Below, in pieces: positions 25,442-33,028 of a stretch of DNA of 64,000 bases. Source of the stretch: Oricola nitratireducens (GTDB taxonomy: Bacteria > Pseudomonadota > Alphaproteobacteria > Rhizobiales > Rhizobiaceae); NCBI RefSeq assembly GCF_014904745.1, contig NZ_JACZCS010000050.1, positions 186,001 to 250,000 on the forward strand. The letters run 5' to 3'. How positions within the stretch are numbered: the stretch's first letter is position 1; the number at the start of each line of letters is the position of its first letter. The position numbers were made by a program, and so were the translations under genes. A model generated the notes under the pieces. It was given only the letters and a program-made list of their open reading frames with translations. It was not told where the DNA came from and searched no databases.

Positions 25442-26431
25442 ATGTCCCAGCCGTCGGCGCTAGAACTTGTCCATCTGACGAAACGCTATGGCGACACGGT
25501 CGCCGTCGACACGATCAACCAGAAAATTCCCGGCGGAACCTATACCTGCCTGCTCGGCCCGTCGGGCTGCGGCAAGTCCTCGACGCTGCGGATGATCGCG
25601 GGACACGAGACGACCTCATCGGGCGACATCCTTCTCGGCGGCAAGAACGTCACCGATCTTCCGCCGGCGAAACGCGGAACGGCGATGATGTTCCAGAGCT
25701 ACGCGCTGTTTCCTCATCTCAGCGTTGTCGACAATGTCGCCTTCAGCCTGAAGATGAAGGGCGTCGACAAGGCGGCGCGCCATGCAAAGGCGCGTGAACT
25801 CCTCGCCCTTGTCGACATGACGACTTATGGCGACAGGCTTCCCGCACAATTATCCGGCGGCCAGCAGCAGCGCGTCGCGCTGGCGCGCGCGTTGATCACC
25901 GAGCCTTCGATCCTGCTTCTCGACGAGCCCCTGTCGGCGCTCGACCCGTTCCTGCGTCTTCGCATGCGCACGGAACTGAAACGCCTGCAGCGCGAACTCG
26001 GCATTTCCTTCATCCACGTGACGCACAGCCAGGACGAGGCGCTCGCGCTCGCCGACCACATCATTGTCATGAATGGAGGCCGGATCGAGCAGGACGGGCC
26101 ACCACAAACGGTGTTCGACGCCCCGCGCACGGAATTCGTCGCGCGCTTCATCGGCGGCCACAACATCGTCGGCGCGGAAAGCGGAAAGCTCGCCGTTCGC
26201 GCCGACCGCATTCAGCTGTCGCGCAATAAGCCCGAGGCAAGGGCGCTGACCGCGGTGGTGCAAGCGATCGAATATCTCGGCACCAGCGTCAATGTCGCCG
26301 TCGAGGCGCCGGACACCGGCGAACTGAACGTCACCGTCGGCGACACGGCATTTTTCGCCAATCCATTAGAAATCGGCCAGTCCGTCTTCCTGTCGTGGAA
26401 GCCGGAGGACGCCCACGCGCTTGCGGCCTGA
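25442..26431 (+). CDS. ABC transporter ATP-binding protein (PotA-like)
   Basis: 329 residues from ATG 25442. Walker A GPSGCGKSSTLRM, Q-loop MFQSYALFPH, signature [15 protein letters not shown], Walker B ILLLDEPLSALDP and H-loop HVTHSQDEAL are intact, followed by a C-terminal TOBE domain (about residues 245-325). It is the energising subunit of a spermidine/putrescine-class importer. First gene of the sigma-54-dependent operon; the binding protein follows 64 bp downstream. Confidence 0.93.
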   Translation: MSQPSALELVHLTKRYGDTVAVDTINQKIPGGTYTCLLGPSGCGKSSTLRMIAGHETTSSGDILLGGKNVTDLPPAKRGTAMMFQSYALFPHLSVVDNVAFSLKMKGVDKAARHAKARELLALVDMTTYGDRLPAQLSGGQQQRVALARALITEPSILLLDEPLSALDPFLRLRMRTELKRLQRELGISFIHVTHSQDEALALADHIIVMNGGRIEQDGPPQTVFDAPRTEFVARFIGGHNIVGAESGKLAVRADRIQLSRNKPEARALTAVVQAIEYLGTSVNVAVEAPDTGELNVTVGDTAFFANPLEIGQSVFLSWKPEDAHALAA

Positions 26432-26495
26432 ACCGCAAAAGGCTTGCGGCATCCCGCCGTCGGCCAGCCACCGGAAGGGAAAAGGAGCACCCACC

Positions 26496-27788
26496 ATGAG
26501 CACCACGAAGGAAAAGAAGGGCGTCAGCAGGCGCTCCGTTCTCAAGGGCGCGGCGGCGACCGCCGGCGCCGCAATCGGATCTGGCGCGATTACCGGATTT
26601 CCGACTGTCTGGGCGCAGAACATCAAGGACGTGACGCTGCGCCAGTTCGGCACCGGTGTGTCGAACCTGAACGACGTAGCCCAGAAAGTGAAGGAAGATC
26701 TCGGCTTCACGCTCGAGATGACCGCGCTCGACTCTGACGCCGTCACACAGCGCGCCGCCACCCAGCCCGGCAGTTTCGATATCGCCGATATCGAGTACTG
26801 GATCTGCAAGAAGGTCTGGCCGACCGGCAACCTGCAGGCGATGGATACGTCGAAGATCAAGAACTACGACAAGATCGTCGGCATCTTCAAATCGGGCAAG
26901 CTGACGCCGGAATCGGTGATCGCCCAGGGTACCGCGCCGCATACGGTCGGCTTCGTCGACGGTCCGGACGGCAAGACCTTCGCCAAGGAAGAGACCGGCT
27001 GGATGACCCTCATCCCGACCATCTACAACGCCGATACGCTGGGTATCCGCCCGGACCTGATCGGCCGCCCGATCGAGAGCTGGACGGAACTGCTCAACCC
27101 AGAATTCAAGGGCAAGGCCTCGATCCTCGACATCTCGTCGATCGGCATCATGGATGCGGCGATGGTTTGTGAAGCCATGGGCGAGATCAAGTATGGCGAC
27201 AAGGGCAACATGACCCGCGAAGAGATCGACAAGACCATGGCGATCTTCACCCAGGCCAAGAAAGACGGCCAGTTCCGCGCCTTCTGGAAGACCTTCGACG
27301 AGAGCGTCAACCTGATGGCGTCCGGCGAGGTCGTCATCCAGTCGATGTGGTCGCCGGCGATCACGGCAGTGAAGTCGCGTGGCATTCCGTGTGTCTACCA
27401 GCCGTTGAAAGAAGGCTACCGGTCGTGGGGCGGCGGCATCGGCCTGTCGAAGAACCTGTCCGGGCTCGAGCTCGAGGCCGCCTACGAATACATCAACTGG
27501 TATCTGTCGGGCTGGGTCGGCGGTTACCTGATGCGCCAGGGCTACTACTCGGCCGTTCCGGAAACCTCGAAGGAGTTCATGTCGGAAAACGAGTGGGGCT
27601 ACTGGTTCGAGGGCAAGGAAGCCACCGGCGACATCACCAGCCCGACCGGCGACAAGCTGGCCAGCGCCGGCGACACCCGCGACGGCGGCTCGTTCTACGA
27701 GCGCATGGGCCACGTCGCCTGCTGGAACGCCGTCATGGACGAGAACCAGTACATGGTTCGCAAATGGAACGAGTTCATCGCGGCGTGA
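26496..27788 (+). CDS. Extracellular solute-binding protein (spermidine/putrescine class, Tat-exported)
   Basis: 430 residues from ATG 26496, behind AGGAG. The N-terminus has a twin-arginine signal, GVSRRSVLKGAAATAGAA, so it is folded before export. The mature part is a PotD-like binding protein, with FDIADIEYWICKKVWPTG and the typical C-terminal helices (ELEAAYEYINWYLSGWVGGY). Its ligand is unlikely to be a plain polyamine given the neighbouring racemase and flavin reductase; a ring amide, hydantoin or pyrimidine derivative is more plausible. Confidence 0.9.
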   Translation: MSTTKEKKGVSRRSVLKGAAATAGAAIGSGAITGFPTVWAQNIKDVTLRQFGTGVSNLNDVAQKVKEDLGFTLEMTALDSDAVTQRAATQPGSFDIADIEYWICKKVWPTGNLQAMDTSKIKNYDKIVGIFKSGKLTPESVIAQGTAPHTVGFVDGPDGKTFAKEETGWMTLIPTIYNADTLGIRPDLIGRPIESWTELLNPEFKGKASILDISSIGIMDAAMVCEAMGEIKYGDKGNMTREEIDKTMAIFTQAKKDGQFRAFWKTFDESVNLMASGEVVIQSMWSPAITAVKSRGIPCVYQPLKEGYRSWGGGIGLSKNLSGLELEAAYEYINWYLSGWVGGYLMRQGYYSAVPETSKEFMSENEWGYWFEGKEATGDITSPTGDKLASAGDTRDGGSFYERMGHVACWNAVMDENQYMVRKWNEFIAA

Positions 27789-27864
27789 TGCCGTGATGTG
27801 ACAGCGGCGCCCCGGTTTCCCTTTTTTCCGGGGCGTCGTCACCGAACAACCGGGCGGACGATCC

Positions 27865-28788
27865 ATGTCGAACCAGACACAAGCCATTCCCCTCGATACG
27901 ACGGCCTCAACGCCGGGGCGGCGGCGCGCGACCTACGGCCTGTCCGACGCCGTGACCGGCTGGCTGCTTTCCCTGCCGCTGACGCTGGTTCTCCTGTTCT
28001 TCCTCGTCCTGCCGATCGTGATGATCGTCATCGTCAGTTTCTGGGGCGCGACCGAATTCTCGATCTATCCGGCCTTCCAGTTCGACAACTACGAATTCCT
28101 GCTGACCTCGCCTGTGACCTATTCGGTGTTCCTGAACACCATCAAATATGCGGTTATCACCTGGGCTATCACCCTCGTGCTGGGCTTCACCATCGCCTAT
28201 TTCCTGGCCTTCCACGTCCGCACGCTGACGTGGCAGATCGTGCTGTTCCTGCTCTGCACCATCCCGTTCTGGACATCGAATATCATCCGGATGATTTCCT
28301 GGATCCCGTTCCTCGGGCGCAACGGCATCGCCAACTCGACGCTGATGTCGATGGGCGTGATCGACGAACCGCTCGAATGGCTGCTGTTTTCCGACTTCTC
28401 GGTGATCCTCGCCTTCGTGCATCTCTACACGCTGTTCATGGTGGTCCCGATCTTCAACACCATGATGCGTATCGACAAATCGCTGATCGAGGCGGCCTAT
28501 GACAACGGCGCGACGGGCCTCCAGACGCTGACCAATGTCATCATCCCGCTAACGAAACCCGGCATCATGATCGGCTCGATCTTCGTGGTGACCCTGGTGA
28601 TGGGCGACTTCATCACCGTGCGGTTCATGTCCGGCAGCCAGAAGGCCAATGTCGGGCGGCTGATCTCGAACGATATCGCGCTGCTGCAATATCCGTCCGC
28701 GGCGGCGACGGCGGTGGTGCTTCTCGTCACCGTCCTGATCGTGATCGGCATCCTGCTTCGCTTCGTCGACATCAGGAAGGAGCTCTGA
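27865..28788 (+). CDS. ABC transporter permease (PotB-like)
   Basis: 307 residues with six membrane helices. The EAA loop is EAAYDNGATGLQTLTNVIIP near residue 212. A polar N-terminal tail of about 30 residues precedes TM1. It forms a heterodimeric inner-membrane channel with the next gene product, one base apart. Confidence 0.93.
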   Translation: MSNQTQAIPLDTTASTPGRRRATYGLSDAVTGWLLSLPLTLVLLFFLVLPIVMIVIVSFWGATEFSIYPAFQFDNYEFLLTSPVTYSVFLNTIKYAVITWAITLVLGFTIAYFLAFHVRTLTWQIVLFLLCTIPFWTSNIIRMISWIPFLGRNGIANSTLMSMGVIDEPLEWLLFSDFSVILAFVHLYTLFMVVPIFNTMMRIDKSLIEAAYDNGATGLQTLTNVIIPLTKPGIMIGSIFVVTLVMGDFITVRFMSGSQKANVGRLISNDIALLQYPSAAATAVVLLVTVLIVIGILLRFVDIRKEL

Positions 28789-28789
28789 C

Positions 28790-29629
28790 ATGGAAAAACG
28801 CTCCCGTTCCTTCCATGTCCTCGCCGCGGTTTTCACTCTTTTTCTGGTCTTCCTTTACGGGCCCACAATCACCATCGCGATCCTGTCTTTCCAGGGGCCG
28901 CAGGGCGGACTGACCTTTCCGATGCGCGGCGTTTCGCTCAACTGGTTCCACGAACTCTTCCAGCAACAGGCCGTCGGCGATATCTGGGGCAGCTTCGCGC
29001 GTTCCCTCGTTCTCGGCCTGATGGTGATGGTAACGACCGTCGTGGTCTCGGTGATGGGCGGACTTGCTTTCCGCAAGCGCTTTCCCGGATCGGGCGTCAT
29101 CTTCTACCTGATCATCACCTCGCTGGTGATCCCGTCGATCCTGGTGTCTCTCGGCGTCGGCCTGATCTTTTCGCAATCCGGCCTCGACGTGCACTGGTCG
29201 ACCTCCGGTTTCGGGTCGCAACTGACATGGACCCTGCCCTTCGGGCTCCTGATCATGTTCGCGGTGTTCAACCGCTTCGACAAATCCTACGAGGAAGCGG
29301 CGCGCGACCAAGGCGCAACCGCGTGGCAGACGGTCCGCCATGTCGTCCTGCCGATCATCGCGCCGATGCTGATCGGTGTCGCCCTGTTCGGCTTCACGCT
29401 GTCCTATGACGAGTTCGCGCGCACGCTCCTGACCGCCGGCAGCTACAACACGCTGCCGCTCGAGATCTACGGCATGACGACGAATGTGACGACGCCCGTC
29501 ATCTTCGCGCTCGGCACGCTGACCACCGGCTTTTCGCTGATCATCATCGCGGTCTTTCTCGTTGCCGTCCTGATGATGAACCGCCGGCGCGCCCGCCTCG
29601 GTTCGGATGCCGGCAAGGGCATGGTCTGA
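28790..29629 (+). CDS. ABC transporter permease (PotC-like)
   Basis: 279 residues with six membrane helices; the EAA loop is EAARDQGATAWQTVRHVVLP. Its stop shares bases with the start of the racemase gene (TGATG), so the two are translationally coupled. This joins the transporter to the catabolic genes in one operon. Confidence 0.93.
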   Translation: MEKRSRSFHVLAAVFTLFLVFLYGPTITIAILSFQGPQGGLTFPMRGVSLNWFHELFQQQAVGDIWGSFARSLVLGLMVMVTTVVVSVMGGLAFRKRFPGSGVIFYLIITSLVIPSILVSLGVGLIFSQSGLDVHWSTSGFGSQLTWTLPFGLLIMFAVFNRFDKSYEEAARDQGATAWQTVRHVVLPIIAPMLIGVALFGFTLSYDEFARTLLTAGSYNTLPLEIYGMTTNVTTPVIFALGTLTTGFSLIIIAVFLVAVLMMNRRRARLGSDAGKGMV

Positions 29630-30330
29630 TGCACATCCTCGTCATCAACCCGAACTCGACGGCCGCCATGACACGCTCGATCGAGGCGGCGGCCCTCGAC
29701 GCCGCCCGCGCGAAGACCCGGATCACGGCCGTCAATCCGGACGATACGCCACCGGCAATCCAGGGGCCGGAGGACGGTGCGGCGGCCCTGCCCGGTCTGT
29801 TCGCCCTATTCGACCGCGAGGTCTTGGAGAAAGGCGGCTACGACGCCTGCGTTATCGCCTGTTTCGACGATACCGGGCTGATGCCCCTGAAGCGGCGGTC
29901 GCCGATCCCGGTCATCGGCATCGGCGAAGCGGCGTTTCTCGCGGCCATGCTGGTCGGCGACAGCTTTTCGGTCGTCACGACACTCGGCGTCTCGACGCCG
30001 GTCATCGAGGCCAATCTCGCGGCCTATGGCATCGCCGCGCGCTGCCGAAAGGTTCGCGCCTCGGAAGTCCCGGTGCTCGACCTCGAATCCGACAAGGACA
30101 GCGCCTGCGACACGATCGCCGCGGAGATCGCGCTGGCAATCGCGGAGGATGAGCCGAATGCGATCGTGCTCGGGTGCGCGGGCATGGCCGATCTCGCGAT
30201 GACGCTGTCCGACCGGTTCCGGCTGCCCGTCATCGACGGCGTGGCGGCCGCGATCACGTTTGCGGAGGCGCTGCGCGCTTCCAATGCCGACCGGTGGGCG
30301 GGCTCGCGGCGCGGAGAGCGCGTCGCATGA
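29629..30330 (+). CDS. Asp/Glu/hydantoin racemase family protein
   Basis: 233 residues. It starts MHILVINPNSTAAMTRSIEA, the hallmark N-terminus of hydantoin racemases, and has both catalytic cysteines in equivalent blocks: ACFDDTGLMPL (about residue 83) and IVLGCAGMADL (about residue 184). The enzyme inverts the alpha carbon of a substrate such as a 5-substituted hydantoin, allantoin or an amino acid. Coupled to the permease upstream and to the flavin reductase downstream. Confidence 0.88.
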   Translation: MHILVINPNSTAAMTRSIEAAALDAARAKTRITAVNPDDTPPAIQGPEDGAAALPGLFALFDREVLEKGGYDACVIACFDDTGLMPLKRRSPIPVIGIGEAAFLAAMLVGDSFSVVTTLGVSTPVIEANLAAYGIAARCRKVRASEVPVLDLESDKDSACDTIAAEIALAIAEDEPNAIVLGCAGMADLAMTLSDRFRLPVIDGVAAAITFAEALRASNADRWAGSRRGERVA

Positions 30331-30974
30331 CAGCGACGCATGTGCATTTCGACTTTTCGGCGCTTGGCGAGCGCGACCGTTACAAACTCCTGATCGGCAC
30401 GGTGATCCCCCGTCCGATCGCGTTGGTGACGACGCTTTCCGCCGATGGCCGGCGCAATGCCGGTCCGTTCAGCTTTTTCAACGTGCTGACGCACGATCCG
30501 GCGATCGTGGCGATCGGCGTCGAGAACCACGCCGACATGCGTTTCAAGGATACCGCGCGCAATATCCGCGAAACCGAAGAATTCACCGTTCACATTGCCG
30601 ATCACGCAATGGTCGAGCAGATGGAGGTCTGCGCCATCAGGTTCGGCCCGGACGTGGACGAAATTGCAGAGGCCGGACTGACGACCGTGCCCGGCGAGAT
30701 GGTGCGTAGCCCGCGTATCCTGGAAGCGCCGGCCGCGCTCGAATGCCGGCGCTTCATGACACTGGAGGTCGGCCGCGCCCGCGAAATCATCCTTGGCGAG
30801 GTGCTCGGCATCTTCGTGCGCGAAGACCTCGTCGACGACCGTCTGCATGTGGACCAGCACGGCATGGACGCGATCGGCCGTCTCGGCGGCTACAGCTATG
30901 CGCGCACCCGCGACCAGTTCGAGATCAAGACGCAGTCTGTCGAGGAATGGGAAAGCCGGAAGATCCGCTCCTGA
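30327..30974 (+). CDS. Flavin reductase family protein
   Basis: 215 residues from ATG 30327, overlapping the racemase stop (ATGA). The FMN-binding split-barrel domain has RPIALVTTLSADGRRNAGPF, FFNVLTHDPAIVAIGV and KDTARNIRETEEFTVHIAD. Such proteins reduce FMN for a partner monooxygenase, or act alone on small substrates. No partner monooxygenase lies in the operon. It completes a transport, racemase and flavin unit likely used to obtain nitrogen from a cyclic compound. Confidence 0.88.
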   Translation: MTATHVHFDFSALGERDRYKLLIGTVIPRPIALVTTLSADGRRNAGPFSFFNVLTHDPAIVAIGVENHADMRFKDTARNIRETEEFTVHIADHAMVEQMEVCAIRFGPDVDEIAEAGLTTVPGEMVRSPRILEAPAALECRRFMTLEVGRAREIILGEVLGIFVREDLVDDRLHVDQHGMDAIGRLGGYSYARTRDQFEIKTQSVEEWESRKIRS

Positions 30975-30985
30975 CACAAGTCCCG

Positions 30986-31486
30986 TCAGACCGGGAAACG
31001 GTTTTTCAGGATAATGGCCCAGGCGGTCCGGTTCAGTTCCTCGATCTTCCTGATCGAATGCCTGATCCGTTCGATCTCTTCATCATCCAGGTCCTGCGAC
31101 TTGCCGAACTTGATGCCCTGTTTCGTCTCGGCAATCCGCATCAGGATCGTTTTCGCGTGCCCGCCTTCCTCGTCGAACGAGTAGAGGCTGTGATTGTAGT
31201 GGTTCTTGTGCTTCAGGATTTCCTTCATCTCGCCAGTCAGCGCGAGGATCTCGTCGCGTGCCGGTCCCGGCACCCGCTCCAGTTTTGCCAGGCGATCCAC
31301 CAGGTCGAAACGGGCGCGCGTCGTGTTGAGCGTCAGGAAGATGATGATGGCGGTTTCCTTGTCGACGCCCGCTAGGCCGGCGATGATGTGGATCAGAAGC
31401 GTCTCGGTGTTTGCCCACGAGTAATTCATCCGCCCGAGAAGCAGCAACACATCGTCGAAACTCTTGAGGGTCATAGCGGTTTCCAT
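30986..31486 (-). CDS. Helical cytosolic protein of unknown function (possibly HEPN-like)
   Basis: 166 residues, predicted all-helical, without signal peptide or membrane segment. It contains FDDVLLLLGRMNYSWANTET, ARFDLVDRLAKLERVPGPAR and, in the middle, EILKHKNHYNHSLYSFDEEG. The last block resembles the R-N-x-x-x-H motif of HEPN-type proteins with Lys replacing Arg; this is weak. It follows the LuxR regulator gene by 11 bp on the same strand, so it is probably co-transcribed with it and may act in the same pathway. Confidence 0.7.
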   Translation of the reverse strand: METAMTLKSFDDVLLLLGRMNYSWANTETLLIHIIAGLAGVDKETAIIIFLTLNTTRARFDLVDRLAKLERVPGPARDEILALTGEMKEILKHKNHYNHSLYSFDEEGGHAKTILMRIAETKQGIKFGKSQDLDDEEIERIRHSIRKIEELNRTAWAIILKNRFPV

Positions 31487-31497
31487 CGCCCATTTTC

Positions 31498-32280
31498 CTA
31501 GTTCAGCGCCGGTCCAACCGCTTTCTTCGAGGCATAGTGGTCGAGAAAGATGCCGGCCGCCTCGGTGCGGTTGGTCGCGCCGAGTTTGGAGATGATGTTG
31601 TGCATGTGCAGCTTGACGGTGTGTTCCGACAGTCCAAGCTGCTCGGCGATGTTCTTGTTCTGAAAGCCCTGCGAGGCAAGTTCCATGACTTGCTCCTCGC
31701 GCCGCGTGAGCTTCCTGAGGCGGCTGCCACCGCCCCTGTTGCCTGCCGGTTTGCGCGGCGCCGGCCTCGCGGCCGAGGTGTCGTTTTCGAGCCGCTTCAC
31801 GAATGCTTCCATCACTTCCGGCGGGCAGTAATTACCGCCATTCAGCATCAGGCGGATGGCCGAAAGCCAGATATCGAGCCGAAGATTCATCGGAAGGCAG
31901 GACCGGACGACTCCACCGCCAAAGAACTCGTTCAAGCACTGATCCGACGGCTCGATCTGGTTGAAGGAGATGCAGATAATCGGGTTAGGAACTATCTGGC
32001 CAAAGACGTCTGCCTCGCCGAGCAAAGCGGCGCAAAGCGAGTCGTCGACGACAATCAGCCGCACCTCGCCCTGCGAGCCGGTATACCATCGTCTGGCTTC
32101 GTCGATATCCGCGAAACGGCGAAATCCGAAATCAGGGAATTCGTAGGTCAGGTTACGGGTCAAACAATCGGAAAAGGCCTGCGTAGGGCCGATATAGATA
32201 ATGGTCGGCCGGTCCGGTACCGTGCTCTCTTTCCGCGTTTTCGTTTCGTCTTTCGGAATTTGGTCAAAAGCCGGTCGCAT
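31498..32280 (-). CDS. LuxR/NarL-type transcriptional regulator
   Basis: 260 residues. The C-terminal LuxR helix-turn-helix is clear: KLTRREEQVMELASQGFQNK, then NIAEQLGLSEHTVKLHMHNI and SKLGATNRTEAAGIF. The N-terminal 150 residues look like a degenerate receiver (IIYIGPTQAFSDCLTRN, VRLIVVDDSLCAAL), but I cannot identify the full acidic pocket, so phosphorylation is doubtful. It diverges from the type I secretion cassette over 748 bp, and inverted repeats lie immediately before its start. It is the prime candidate regulator of that cassette. Confidence 0.88.
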   Translation of the reverse strand: MRPAFDQIPKDETKTRKESTVPDRPTIIYIGPTQAFSDCLTRNLTYEFPDFGFRRFADIDEARRWYTGSQGEVRLIVVDDSLCAALLGEADVFGQIVPNPIICISFNQIEPSDQCLNEFFGGGVVRSCLPMNLRLDIWLSAIRLMLNGGNYCPPEVMEAFVKRLENDTSAARPAPRKPAGNRGGGSRLRKLTRREEQVMELASQGFQNKNIAEQLGLSEHTVKLHMHNIISKLGATNRTEAAGIFLDHYASKKAVGPALN

Positions 32281-32300
32281 TCTAGTCTCCCTCTACTAGA
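32281..32300. promoter_or_regulatory. Inverted repeat TCTAGT-N8-ACTAGA upstream of the LuxR gene
   Basis: TCTAGT (32281-32286) and ACTAGA (32295-32300) form a perfect 6-8-6 dyad that abuts the LuxR start codon. The same half-site recurs at 32542-32547 and, in reverse, at 32686-32691. Autoregulation by the LuxR-type protein is inferred. Confidence 0.5.
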
Positions 32301-32390
32301 TGCCCCGAAACGACCCGGACTCATTCTTATGCGAGCATATTTCAGCCCTTTTACGTTCCCAGCCGTCGCATCGGGTTTTATCACTAACCC

Positions 32391-32417
32391 GATCGTTCGC
32401 ATATACATCGAACGATC
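32391..32417. promoter_or_regulatory. Inverted repeat GATCGTTCG-N9-CGAACGATC
   Basis: A perfect 9-bp dyad with a nine-base spacer lies 110 bases from the LuxR start, inside the divergent region. It is not followed by a T run in either direction, so an operator is more likely than a terminator. The binding protein is unknown. Confidence 0.5.
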
Positions 32418-33028
32418 AGTCCCGCCCCCAAAAGGCGTTCATTTTCAGTAATCCAATATGGCAATCCGAAGTTTTCCACAGACGGGACTAAATACTCTTC
32501 CCCCGCGACCGACGGCATACAGTTCGACACAGATAGATTTATCTAGTCCGGCCAGCGACAAAACAATCAGTTTGACGTAGGGGAACCGACACCGCGCATG
32601 TCTTGTTGCCGGATCGCCGGCACAATGCCTTGAAAACACAAAGCTTATCGAACGGCCGGCATATCGGCCCCGGCAAGCCGCAAGTACTAGACCCAATTCA
32701 CGACTTCATTTCCGGCGCCCCCCCGGACACGATGTGATTCAGGCCGCAACCGCGCGGCGATCACATGCAAACGGGTGCAGGGAATGTCTTGGTCTAAGCG
32801 ACCGGGCAAACGGGTTCCTTTTGCGTGTCGACGTGTCGACAGCGGCGAAACGCCAGGGAAAGGAGGACACCCCGAAAATCTCACATTTCGACTGTGGGCG
32901 GTTCGATCGCGCAAGCGGCCGGGCGCCAAAACCGGACGCGAATGTCCAAGTTAAAACCAGGAAGCTGAATGCCGCTTGTTAGAAGAATGGCGGCGAGGTT
33001 TTCCCTGAAATATTTGTGAGGAAAAACC

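Larger units (their letters stand above)
32281..33028. other. 748-bp intergenic region between the LuxR gene and the secretion cassette
   Basis: No credible gene. It holds several dyads and must contain both divergent promoters. The tetramer CTAG, rare in most proteobacterial genomes, occurs four times here and a fifth time at codons 2-3 of the repeat protein gene (33033). GAGG lies about ten bases before ATG 33029. The length suggests a long leader or several regulator sites. Confidence 0.5.

Noticed and set aside
26331-27887. 518-codon minus-strand open frame
   Set aside because: Antisense to the Tat-exported binding protein gene and to the adjoining start of the permease gene. Composition is typical of a GC-driven shadow.
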